Below, one piece after another: positions 46,920 through 57,647 of a stretch of DNA of 64,000 nt. How positions within the stretch are numbered: position 1 is the stretch's first letter; the number at the start of each line of letters is the position of its first letter. This DNA is from Bradysia coprophila. Taxonomy: Eukaryota > Arthropoda > Insecta > Diptera > Sciaridae. The notes under the pieces are model-generated. The model was not told the DNA's origin, searched no databases, and saw only the letters and a list, made by a program, of their open reading frames with translations. Made by a program: the position numbers and the translations under genes. The stretch covers positions 10,625,318 to 10,689,317 of the forward strand of contig NC_050738.1 of assembly GCF_014529535.1 (NCBI RefSeq). The letters run 5' to 3'.

Positions 46920-49900
46920 TCATGATAAATGTTGATAAGTGCATTCTTTATCTTCGCACTGTCCCAACAGTTGAAATGGACAAACAATTGAATCAGGATT
47001 AGTGATACTGTGCGGGAAGAGAAAAATAAAAATTTTAAAATGGAAACGACAGTCGATGTGTTCGTTTACCCGATATTTCCCATATGATCAAGGGGTGACT
47101 TGTAATTCGCCATGGAGTTGGGCGCTGGAATGTTGTCGCATGTCTGAAACGTTTTCGATGCAGCACACAAAAACATTATACCAAGCTAACATGCAGCCGA
47201 TGGAATACTTACACCGTTAATTGATGGTGGAACGTCGTCTGGTCTTTTGGATGGTATCGTAGAAGCGGCAGTCGTGACAGGGGTCTTGTAACACAAACAA
47301 ACGTTTTCCAGATGCTTGCAGATTATTCGAAAAAAATGAGAAATTTAACTTACGTCTTCGCACACAAGTTCCGTTTCCAAGAATTTTCCGTCGGTGCTGA
47401 TGGGTGCTTTCAATCCATTGACGACCGGTTTCCTCATGTTCCGCAGCAGTTTGGTTTCCGACGATAACGATCTTACTTTCTGCGCAATGTCTGCCTTCGG
47501 GTCGCCGGGAATCCTTACACAAAATTGCGTCCTATTACTCTTTAAAACTCTTACAGTGAGTTCAGTGCAAACCAAACGAACGATACTCACTTGTAATCAG
47601 CTCCGACAATTTTATTGCCAACGTAGCAACACTTTTTGTGCAACTGCATCGATTGGCTTCGCTTTTTCATAATATTCTTGTGCGACGATGATATGACCGG
47701 ATAAAGCTTCGATACGGACACCTTCTGTTTGACCAGCTGATTTTTCAGTTCGTGAACTCGGGCTTCCAGTTCTTCTATTTCGGACTCGATCTGGAACTGT
47801 TTCTCTTTCTCTTGACGTGCCTGATTCACCAACTGCGACATATTATTTAGATCGACGAGATATAAGTCACTGGAATGGAATCGAAAACGGATTTATAATG
47901 GGTGAGACTTGAAGCACTCTAAGGCATAATATTCACCTGTAACTCATGTATTCCGCTTCGGATTTCTGCAATATTTCCTGTTTATCGTGCGCGGATAATG
48001 CTGAGAAATTCTGCATCAACAGCGACTTGTCTGTCTCCTTGGCTTCAGTTGGAACCGATTTTGGTTGCTCAACATCCATTACTGGTACATTTGAGTTGTT
48101 GCATTTAGTCCCGCTAACAACAGTTGTGGTAGGCGTGCGAGTCACATTGCTGCTTTCTACAGGAATGGGTGGATCAACACTTCGAAGTGAGACCACATCT
48201 TCCCTTTGCTTGTCCTTCAGTGAGCTAATGTCATTGCCGTTTAATGGTGCAATCGGCTCAATCGGTACTACTGACTTTGGTTTATGGTTGAACAAGTCGT
48301 TCGCAATTGTGATGGAGATGTTGCTGCTTGGTTTCGGCTTCGAAGCAGCAATTTTCGACTTTGTAAGTTTCAGCTGTTTCTGCTTTTCGAGCAGAGCCAT
48401 ACGGCTGATTAGTTTACGATATTCTAGCTGAGAGGAAGGCGGTAAATGGCTGACCAACTGTAAAATAAGAGAAAACAAACTTTTTACGTTGACCTGGTCA
48501 ACAACAACACAAATTTCAGTTGACGTACCGACGGAGACTTTTTTATGGGTTTCGTTTCCTGCTTAGTTTGTTCAACCCTTGTTCGAGCACTCTTCAAATA
48601 TTCGTCCAATTTTCGTTGAAAGTGGTCATCCTTTGGTGGAACGGTATCGGACGACTTGTTGTCAGCTAAGTTGGCAGGCGATGCAGGTGAATAAGTGTAA
48701 CTGGCCGGGCTGGCAACACCAGAATACGATTTACAGTTCAGTGTAGTTTCCACATTCTCTTGTCCTAATCCGAAATCATCCGAATCCGTATCAGAGTTGT
48801 TCAATTGAATGATCAACTTCTTAACTGGTTTCTCGACTGGCGTTGTTATCACTCTGCTCACTTTGACATTATGCACATTGTTTACTACTTTGGGTTTCTT
48901 TGCAACTGGTGGTTTCTCGTCAGAAGCGCGCTTCGATGCAACAGCGACCTTCCGTAGCTGTTGGTTTTCTTTTTGGTTTAACGATAAATGTGGTTCAGCG
49001 ATCACTTTCTTTTGAGCAACAGCTTTCAGCGATCGAATCGCAGTATCAGTTTTGTCGAGCGAAGTTGTTTCGATCTTATTGGATATAACCAGTGGAACAG
49101 CTGCTAAGTCTTTCGTTTTAGTTTCCACAGCGGCATTGTTACTGGTAACATTTTTCAGCACATCGTTTATCTTAGCGGTCGGTTCCAAGGATTTTTTCGC
49201 GGTTCCAGGAGGTTCACTTGACGTAACTTTTTTCGGCGCATCGTTTGCCTTAGCAATCGGTTCACCGGTTTTTTTCACGATTACAGTAGGTTCGCTTGTG
49301 GTACCATTGTTCAGCATATCGCCATCCTTAGTGCTCGGTTCACAGGTCTTTTTCAAGTTGACAGTAGGTTCGCTTTTGGTAACATTGTTCAGCATATCGC
49401 AATCCTTAGCACTCGGTTCACAGGGCTTTTTCACAATTACAGTAGGTTCGCTTGTGGCTTTTGGCTTTTGTACGATTGGAGTAGGTTCGTTTGACATGCT
49501 TTTCAGCGTAAAAATTCCACCGTTCAGTTTCTGTGCAATATTTTTGAGTTCGATGATCTCTGCTTGCGTCGTTTTAAATTTGATTTCACCGGCTGGAATT
49601 TCTTTGGCAGTTTCGGAGATAAGTTTTTGGGGTTGATGAATCCGACATACGTCCACCTTTGCGTCGCCTTCAACATTTTGTTTATCTTTTTCGCTTAAGA
49701 TTCGCTTCAGAGCCGTTTTTAGGTTGGACGTAATTTGAGGCATGCTCATTTCCATGGGCTTGGGCATGCTCATTTCCATTGGCATAGGAACTTGTACCGA
49801 GAATTTTTGTGCGAATGGATTTGGCAAAAGATGTTTTCGTTTTCCTATCGATGAAATTGCTTGTTTACGTAAGCGTTCCGTTTCTACTGACGTGTCACTA

Positions 49901-52129
49901 GTAGTCTTCTCCGAAGGCAGTGGATTTTCTTCGATTGATGTCTTTTTGGTTGAGGTGTTTGATGTCGTTTTCTTTTTAGCAGTTAAGGTGGCTAAAAGAG
50001 ACGCACGTAATGCTTCCTCGTCGTCTTCGTCTTCTTCCTGTAGTTTCCGTTGTTCCACGGAATCAAAAGATAATTTGATCCGATCGGCGTCTTCAGGTAC
50101 TTTGGCGTTGATTAGGCTTATTTCATCAGGTACAGGTAAAATTATAGATTGTGGTACGTCTTTCACGGTAACATCTGTTGTTCGTGCAGCTAACGTTGGA
50201 AGTACTTCCTGTTGAGTATTTAAGAGTATCTGACTTTCATCGTCAGATTCTAGTTCCATGTCGATCGGTTGAAGGCAACCATCCTGATTTGTAGGCGACA
50301 CAGGCGGACTGATTTCCATATTGTCCAATTCATCTTTGGGTTTCGAATTGACGATAGCCTTCTCAACATCAACATCGTCCGTTGGTGAATACGGCTGCGT
50401 TTCGATAATCTTCCGTTTTTTCCTCGCTTCGGCTTTTTTGAGTATCGCAGACTTTAAAGCAATTAACCGCAACTCTTGTTCGGTCAAACCAGCCTCAGTA
50501 TCCTCCTCCAGAACGGTGGCTTTCTTCTTGGGTGCAATTTCTTCGATATTGATTTTGTTCAGCAATTTCATTATCTCCATACTCGTTGATATGTCTTCGT
50601 CGCCGACATCTTCTTTCTCCTTGATAAAATCCTCAACAGTCTGGGACACACCGATCAATTTTCGCTTCAGTGTGGTCGAGTTAGTGGAAGAAATGTTTCG
50701 TTTCAGTGCAGCTTGCAATTTGTTGCGCTCGTTTGTTGTGTATTGAAATTCGTCGTCCGACGAACTATCGCTATTAACTCTTGACCGGTTCGGTTGTGAT
50801 GGTTTTTTACGCCTGTCCGATTTGTACGGTTTGTAACGTTTGGACTTTTTGCACTCATGTCGGTTCGCTTTCCGTCGTTTGTTATGGCTACTCTTTCTTC
50901 GCGAGGAAGTATAACTGGAGTATTCGTATTTGGACGGTTGTCTAAAGTAGCTCTCATCATCGTCACCACCGTCATCATCATCAACCAAATCAATGAAATT
51001 ACTTGACCCACAACCTAAACCTTATTTTCGAAAATGATTTTGTTAGCAGGTGTAGGATATGGAGGTACTGGGAAAAACATTCTAATTCGGGATGGCTTGT
51101 TCAATACACGTTTGGGAAAGTCGGAATTATTGGCAAAATATTTGTCTGGCATCAATTGAAGTTAGTAAAAGGAAAAGCGAAACTCAAATTACTTCCGAAC
51201 CGAATGTATAAACTATCAAGACGTGCATGCAACAACCGAGAAATGGAACGGTCGCCTAATTTAATTCCACTTTATCTTGTTTTGGCACAAAATTGGAAAA
51301 TCTTCAAAGTCCAACAGTTCACCAGATGAAGGACCAGTAAAAATCAGTCAAAATTTGGATTGGAAAAAATCTGAAAAATGTAAATTTGAGTGGAGTCTGC
51401 CTGGATATTCATTATCAAAATCAGTGGATAATGTCAAGGTCTTGAAATAGCCTAAATAAGTCAGATTTTTAGGATTGCCTTGCTTAATGAACGTAATATA
51501 CCAGCGCTCACCAAACTTTCTGCTTACTAAAATAATCCATTTTGCAGTGATGTTGAGAGAATTGAGAGTTTACTCAAAATCATTGAAAGAAGCCAGAGAA
51601 AAAAGTCAATGAGTTCAATGTTCAATGTCAGCTTATCAGTAAGCTTCAATTAATACATAACCAAATGCTATCACAAGTATAACTATATAATGCAATAAAA
51701 AGGTTAAACATCGATTCGACACTGTGCTCAAGTTAAATATTTGGACGAAATCGGCGTAACAACGCTCTAGTCCAGATGCCGAATTTGTTTCTTCTTCTCA
51801 ATCTAATCTAACGTACCATACACGGTATTTCTATCTGGCGCTAAACGTTGAAATTTCAACGATTTATCAGTAAGATAGTAGGAACAATTTAATTCGCCAG
51901 CAAGCAGAGCCGATATTTTGAAATGTGCACACTCACCATAATCATAAATTTTGGATATCGAAGCGATTTTTTCCAGTTCTGAATTTTTGGCCTCTAACTC
52001 TAGGATCCTTTTACGAAGATCATCTTCATCTTCTTCAATAACAACTTCATCATCGGAAGAAATAATATTTTCATAAAAATCATCGTCATTCAAATCCACG
52101 ATTTCGCCTTCTTCGCGTTCATCATCCAT
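46920..52129 (-). CDS. Zinc finger C3H1 domain protein (ZFC3H1-like), 8 exons, 1290 aa
   Basis: This is a homologue of ZFC3H1, which links MTR4 to nuclear poly(A) RNA decay (PAXT) in mammals; that role is assumed here by homology. Minus-strand exons are 51937-52129, 48529-51014, 47937-48457, 47591-47869, 47354-47513, 47213-47284, 47070-47143 and 46920-47007, and they close in frame at 1290 aa. The N-terminus is acidic (MDDEREEGEIVDLNDDDFYE, compare EEGELEDGEISDDD in human). It is followed by Arg/Ser/Lys-rich sequence, TEQELRLIALKSAILKKAEA (matching human SELQLRLLALQSASKKW), an acidic LNNSDTDSDDFGLGQE motif and two coiled-coil stretches. The zinc finger is Cys1271-x7-Cys1279-x4-Cys1284-x3-His1288, the same spacing as human CRFDLTGTCNDDDCQWQH. 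The protein stops two residues later, without the long helical-repeat half of the vertebrate protein. Residues about 580-685 hold 26-residue tandem repeats. Confidence 0.85.
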
Positions 52130-52739
52130 CGCAGGACAGCCGGAGGGGATCTTTCAATTAGAAAAGGATTGTATCAAACAAATACAAAACAAAATTGGCA
52201 CTTCGGAATATCAATTTCTTTGTATAAAAGAACAAGAAAAAATTAAATGGCGAACTGCAATCGTTGCCTATTATATTCGGAGACGTACCACACGTTTTAT
52301 GCTTTATCAGCTATTATCGCGGTAAACTAAACTAAATGCACAGCGCAGCAAAATAACATTTGAAATAATTGAAAATAATTTTTCTTTAAGAATTAAAGTG
52401 TAATGATCAACAATTTGAGTGTACGTAATGGCACAATCGAAAATATATACACTCCATCTCCATCATGACTTTCGAAGTTTAGAAACCATTTAATTCCCTA
52501 AACGATTCGATACGTTTCATGTCTGCTGCTAATATGGCTAAGATCTAAAGGATCCAAAGGTAGAGATGTGCAATGAATGTACATACCAGGTTTGAGCGAT
52601 TCTTCAAAATCTGTCGATCTTGAACGCGCACTCATTATTTTTGTCAAAATAATATGAAAATGGGTACGTTAGAATCCGTTTTTAAAATCGATATTTCCTC
52701 GGAGGTGACATTAGACAGTCACAGTCCATCAAAAATGAT

Positions 52740-53488
52740 GTTCGGTCCACAAGTTGCAAAATGCGTCCAAAGTTAATAATTTATATTTTATTGGAACACA
52801 AACTATGCGCTATTGGTACCTACTTAAGGCGAGCACACAGTTTGTGAAAAATGGCTGAAAATACGACACTCTGCAAAATGATTGAAAAATTGCGGCGCGT
52901 AGTTTTGAATGTGAGAATTAAAGTTTCTGCTTCATGTGATTAATTGATAATTTATTAGTTAAAATTCAATATTTCGCACTCCAGAACGAAAAGGGAATAA
53001 TTTCAACTAAAAACTAATCAATAAATCCGAGGAAAAACCACTCTTTTTTTTGGTGGGATTAACATGATTAACCAGTGATTAACATGATGACGAATTGGTG
53101 ATTTACCAGCATTTCACCGGGGGAATAGTCGCAAAACTACAAATAAACGTGAAATATAGCGGTTAATCAATGTTAATCACCGATTAACCGTTTGGATTCA
53201 CAAAACTTATGTTTCTGATTAACAGATTAACTGATCGACCATGTTAATCACAAAATCGTGGTTTTCCCCTCGAATAAATAACATAAAACAGAAACTTTGA
53301 TTTACACATTGACATTTTTCAATCAATTTGCAGAGTGTCAATTTTTCAGTCATTTTTCAACCAGTTTTCACGAACTGTCTACTCATCCCTGTGTACCAAT
53401 AGGGTTGAGTTTGGATCCTAAAAAAATGTAAATTGTTAACTTTGGACTTAAACACATTTTCACGCATTTTGCAACTTGTGGTACGAAC
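52740..53488. mobile_element. Foldback/MITE of 749 bp with nested inverted repeats
   Basis: The ends are GTTCGGTCCACAAGTTGCAA, then AATGCG, and the complementary CGCATTTTGCAACTTGTGG, TACGAAC. A second inverted pair, GACACTCTGCAAAATGATTG and CAATCAATTTGCAGAGTGTC, lies inside, and a third surrounds the centre (CAGAAACTTTGATTTACACA versus GAGAATTAAAGTTTCTG). The centre (53,055-53,262) holds about nine GATTAAC/GTTAATC motifs in both orientations. No transposase frame is present. Confidence 0.6.
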
Positions 53489-53827
53489 ACCATTTTTTCC
53501 AATTTTAAGCAATTTTGCAAGGTAACCCTTACGATATGACTATTTCATGGTTTGAGCATAAATTTCAGAATTTTTCTTGTAATTTAGGCCCTTGGTATGA
53601 AAAATTGTATACGCATCTGTTCTGGACGGTTGATTTTATGTACTTTCGCTTGTCACCCTCAACTAAGAAATTCTGAAATTTATGCCAGTCGCCTGCGGAC
53701 TCACCTCAATGTAACTATACATACGTGCATTGCTCAACCTAACCTCAAATTGACATATGTAGTTTCAAAATAAGGGAGGCATAGTTACAAATACAAATGC
53801 CTTGGGTATAAATTTCAGAATTTTTGT

Positions 53828-54024
53828 ATAGGTTTGTTCCAAGTAACTGTAAACACGAACTTTGACAACCCGAACAACGACAATTTCATCCATAGCAACG
53901 TCGCTTACGTGATATTTCATACAAATCGACCAACGTCGCCTACGCGATTTACACAGAGGTATTATTGAGGTTATGGTTATATGGATGAAATTTGACAATT
54001 CATATGGCCTTGGAACAAACCTAT
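53828..54024. mobile_element. MITE, ATAGGTTTGTTCCAAG family, copy 3
   Basis: The ends are ATAGGTTTGTTCCAAGTAAC and the complementary GGCCTTGGAACAAACCTAT. Internal blocks AATTTCATCCATAGCAACGT and ATGGATGAAATTTGACAATT are inverted. It is the reference copy that shows the LTR element at 30,519-35,415 landed inside a sister copy. Confidence 0.7.
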
Positions 54025-54088
54025 TAAGTGCCTCAACATGAAAGGTTGTATACTCATCTGTCCCATTTTATAATGGAAGATACAAATA

Positions 54089-54359
54089 CACCAGGGCTAT
54101 TCCTTTCATTTTATTTATACTCGATATACGCTCGTATATCCAGCATATCGAGTATAATTGAATATATTGCGTATGAATCGCATATCTTTGACAACTCACC
54201 TAAAAAATCATTCAGGTGAGCGTGATATCAGGAGTCCGGTAACGCAATTAGTTTTTCAATAACACAAATCGAAGATATTCGATTATTGGATTATGTTCGA
54301 TATGCTGGATATAAGAGCGTATATCGAGTATAAATAAAATGAAGGGAACAGCCATACTG
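54089..54359. mobile_element. MITE of about 271 bp with 55-60 bp terminal inverted repeats
   Basis: The left arm reads GGCTATTCCTTTCATTTTAT, then TTATACTCGATATACGCTCG. The right arm is the complement with few changes, ending AATGAAGGGAACAGCC. Internal smaller palindromes are present (TTGACAACTCACC; CAGGTGAGCG). No clear target duplication was found. Confidence 0.65.
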
Positions 54360-54482
54360 AATCGTTCAAATTTTGGTGCCAAAGGTGCCAACCACCTTGC
54401 GTATTGAATGTTCTCGAAATGACAGAATGAATGTGTTTAATTCCTTCGTTCTCCTCTGTTTAAAACTGTCACTCTTGGTTGA

Positions 54483-54516
54483 CTCTTTCTTTTACTTTCC
54501 GGTTGTCATCGTATAG
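54483..54516 (+). promoter_or_regulatory. Candidate 5'-TOP transcription start and non-coding exon 1 of RpS12
   Basis: A pyrimidine run CTCTTTCTTTTACTTTCC begins here, as expected at the cap site of ribosomal-protein mRNAs (5'-TOP). It is followed by a donor (ATAG|GTACGC) at 54,517, and an acceptor (CTTTCTTTCAG) at 54,882 lies 19 bases before the RpS12 ATG. Translation of such mRNAs is typically under TOR control. The exact start base is inferred. Confidence 0.5.
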
Positions 54517-54761
54517 GTACGCTAAAAAATTCGATCCGCGTAAATTTGTAAATTATTTATCAAAAACAAGTGGAAACATCACAGATTTACGTAATATTTA
54601 CAGTAAATCCTTTCTGAATGGACTGTGACTAAAAAAAGTCTTGGAAATCGTTAAAAATAGTTAGATTTCTACGATCAACGGAATGGGGCCACGTGTTTTA
54701 CATTTAAGATTTGTCAATTTTCCTTAGACTTCACCTATTTTCACAAAAATATTGCGTAAAA

Positions 54762-54840
54762 AAAGTGATGTTTAGTCATTCATTGCAAACTGTGACCAGT
54801 TCCAATTGTTTTTGATAAAGGTTCCTAAAAACTGAGGTTA
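54762..54840 (+). ncRNA. Candidate C/D-box snoRNA in the first RpS12 intron
   Basis: A C-box-like GTGATGT (54,765-54,771) and a D-box CTGA (54,832-54,835) stand 60 bases apart, with an internal TTTGATAAA resembling a C' box, all inside the RpS12 5'-UTR intron. Ribosomal-protein introns often host snoRNAs, including those of human RPS12. The terminal stem is weak and no rRNA target was confirmed. Confidence 0.25.
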
Positions 54841-54901
54841 TGTTCCAAAATATCTAAATTTGGTGTTTCTCCTTTCTTTCAGTATAAAAGTTCGCACGAA
54901 A

Positions 54902-55526
54902 ATGTCTGACATTGAAGTGTAAGTGAAGAATTACGATCCGAACTAACGAACTCTATCAACTAATCTGGTCAATTAATTCATTTCAGTGCCGCAGCTGCCC
55001 CAGTCGTTGATGTTGGTGGCAAGATGGACATCAACACTGCTCTTCAAGAAGTTTTGAAGAAATCTCTCATTGCTGACGGTTTGGTTCATGGTATACATCA
55101 GGCATGTAAAGCTTTGGACAAGTAAGTATAGCGCGGTGAGTCAAATAAATTCGATAATTCGATTAACATATGATTCGTTGTACGTGAATTAGACGTCAAG
55201 CTGTTCTGTGCATTTTGGCTGAAAGTTGCGATGAACCACAATACAAGAAACTGATCACCGCCCTTTGCAACGAACATCAAATTCCATTGATTCGAGTTGA
55301 TTCCAACAAAAAGCTTGGTGAATGGTCAGGTCTCTGCAAAATCGACAAAGAAGGAAAGGCACGCAAAGTGTGCGGCTCATCCGTTGTGGTCATTAAGGTG
55401 AGCTAATCAACTATTGTAATGATGAGACAGGAATATCAATTCGGATTTTACCAACAATTTCAGGACTTCGGTGAAGAGACGCCAGCATTGGACGTCGTCA
55501 AGGATCATTTGAGACAGTCTAGTTAA
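54902..55526 (+). CDS. RpS12: 40S ribosomal protein S12 (eS12), 4 coding exons, 139 aa
   Basis: This is a small-subunit ribosomal protein of the L7Ae-like fold. In Drosophila it also acts in cell competition. Coding exons are 54902-54918, 54987-55121, 55193-55397 and 55464-55526, all GT-AG, giving exactly the 139 aa of the Drosophila protein. The first coding exon is only 17 nt (MSDIE plus two bases of Val). Conserved stretches include [60 protein letters not shown] and [21 protein letters not shown] further non-coding 5' exon with a TOP-like start lies about 370 bases upstream. Confidence 0.97.
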
Positions 55527-56096
55527 ACGCCAATATGTAACACTGTTTTGAATATATTGAGGAAAACCTACATTTGCTTTTCAATTGAAACGTGCAAACG
55601 TTAAAACAAACAAAAAAATTTTGCTAGAAAAAGGAGCACGACTGCTCCTTCCGATGAATTGTGAACACTTTTTTTTGAGTTCAATTCTAAAGAAAATCGA
55701 AAAGCAAGTTGGTTGACCAAGGATGTATATGAACGGTTGTTTAGGCTATGGTTGTGCGTTCGACGACAGTTGTAGCCATATCAAGTAAACAGCGTTCGAG
55801 TCCATCGTAAGTTAATCAGGAAGTCTTTGCTGCGCATTCGTTTTGAATATCGGAAAGTTAAAGTTTAGTGTTAGGCTCAACTAAGGGGAGGATTTTATAA
55901 CTTTCTTGCTAGGCTCGTCATGCTTTCAGATGCCAAATTTTTGGAATTTGTTCTAATTCAATTTGTCGTGGCAGTGCCACTGCTGTTTTCATTATTTTAC
56001 TCTATCTGACTTTCATTGTAGTTTTGCCAGTCAAATGCTCTTGAATTGGTGTACGAACAGGGCGTGTCGTTGTTATTCTTTCGAACGATTCGGTTA

Positions 56097-56285
56097 CAGT
56101 AGACGTGAGTGAAATGTGGGCATGAATTTACGTCAGCTGTTTTTCAGCCGATCCACTCATACAAACGAAAGTGCTTGTACGGATGAAATATATGCAACGC
56201 GCGCATATAAAGACGTATGAGCAGTTTCGTTTGCATGAGTAGACCAGCTGAAACTTGACGCCTAAATTTCACAGACGTCCACTGT
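56097..56285. mobile_element. MITE, CAGCTGATCCAC family, copy 3, with TA at the left end
   Basis: The left end is TA|CAGTAGACGTGAGTGAAAT and the right end ATTTCACAGACGTCCACTGT. Inner arms are CAGCTGTTTTTCAGCCGATC and the partial complement TGAGTAGACCAGCTGAAAC. The centre has GCGCGCATATAAAGACGTAT, equivalent to ATACGTCTTTATA of the other copies. The TA-CAGT terminus suggests Tc1/mariner. Confidence 0.65.
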
Positions 56286-57279
56286 GGTTTTGTCTTCTGT
56301 AAATAATTCTATGGAAGAATTATGTGCAATGACCAAGCGAAACTGACATAAGCTGCTCGAAAACGTTTTTGTACTTCTGCTTATTTGGGTGGGATGGTTC
56401 AAGTAAGAGTCATGGTGACTTTAGGATTTTTTTTTAAAATGACAAAGCTCTTCTGACGTAGGGAATTTGAGGAAAAATTTTTGGAAACTCTACTTGATCA
56501 ACAGCAGTTAACTAAGTCGCTAGGATAGTACATGATAAGTGACTGACTGGCTCAGATGACAAGCACTTTGGCCTCTGTTGATACAAGCAAGGAAGGAAAT
56601 TTAAAAAGAACTGATAAGGAACACATCCCTTACACACTCATTCCATTATCAATAAAGGTAAACGAACAAGTACGTTACTACGTTATCCTTTGCCACTATC
56701 TGAAGTCTGATGGAACATTTAGCGATACTGATCGTCTTGCTAAATACTTGCTCTTCGCAATATCATGGTGATACTGATCAAGACTAACTTGGAATACCGA
56801 TCGAAACATAAATATGTGAATTCCATCATCTTGATGATGTACTGTAAAATCATACTGTGATCGTGAAGTCTCTAAACCTGTAAATATTTCGGAAAAAAAA
56901 CTCCAAAAGTGGTAAAAAAGTGTTGGAACCCAGCCGTAATATAACTCAACTCGTAACATTTTTCAAGAAGGTATGTAAACTCTCTATTTTTGCTAATAAA
57001 ATTGAATGAAATCGAAGAAAAATCTCGAATGTTTTATTGAAACCGCGTCAACTGTCCTAACTAAATCGACAAAATTGATAAACGCGAAAGCTAACCAGCG
57101 GTACGTGATGGAATAGTAGGAGGAAATATTGGTTGATAGAACTACAAGCGATACCGAAATTGTTATTTTGACTGCGATTAGATATGATTTATTGAATTTT
57201 TGTTCACCTCACGTCCGGAATATGAGTGATAACTGGAAAGAGTAGCAAACTTTAGATGTTCCGTTAAATTCTTTCAACT

Positions 57280-57417
57280 CAGGCCCGTACTGGCTATACT
57301 GGGCGATCGGGCGATGCCCTACGCGCCTTTTGCTTTTTGTCGCTCCTCAGACCAATAAAGTTAAGCGCCTCTGAGCCAATTCGCCCGATGCGCCTTTTGG
57401 TAACCAGTTCGACCCTG
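57280..57417. mobile_element. hAT-type MITE, 138 bp
   Basis: The ends are CAGGCCCGTACTGG and CCAGTTCGACCCTG, close to the common hAT terminus CAGGGCCGGACTGG. The flanks TTTCAACT and ATTCAACT form an 8-bp duplication with one mismatch. Internal arms GGGCGATCGGGCG and CGCCCGATGCGCC are inverted. Confidence 0.8.
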
Positions 57418-57647
57418 ATTCAACTAATCACCCCGGAAATGATATCACAAATATAGTTATGGAGATTACGCCGAAGGATTGCCTTTCCGTGAAGCATCCG
57501 ATGTCGTTCTTATGAGTGAGAAACGATAATTTGAATGAAAAACTTTCTTTTATTCCAAATACACCACTACTCTATTTACTAAGTAAACAATAAGACCTGA
57601 GAACACCAAATAAATTGAGCTTTGAACATGAAAACAAAAACCGAATT

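Larger units (their letters stand above)
52130..54482. other. Intergenic between ZFC3H1-like gene and RpS12
   Basis: The stretch is filled by a 749-bp foldback (52,740-53,488), part of an ATCTGTTGTGGACGG element (about 53,545-53,690), a MITE (53,828-54,024) and a long-armed MITE (54,089-54,359). No gene is seen. Confidence 0.5.
55527..57647. other. Intergenic between RpS12 and HMBS
   Basis: The stretch contains one CAGCTGATCCAC-family MITE (56,097-56,285) and a small hAT MITE (57,280-57,417). I see no gene in the remainder. Frames near 56,556-56,959 overlap on opposite strands and lack support. Confidence 0.5.

Noticed and set aside
50321-50746. Plus-strand frames opposite the ZFC3H1-like gene (also 49,052-49,636 and 49,742-50,215)
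   Set aside because: They are antisense shadows of the large Ser/Lys-rich exon on the minus strand.
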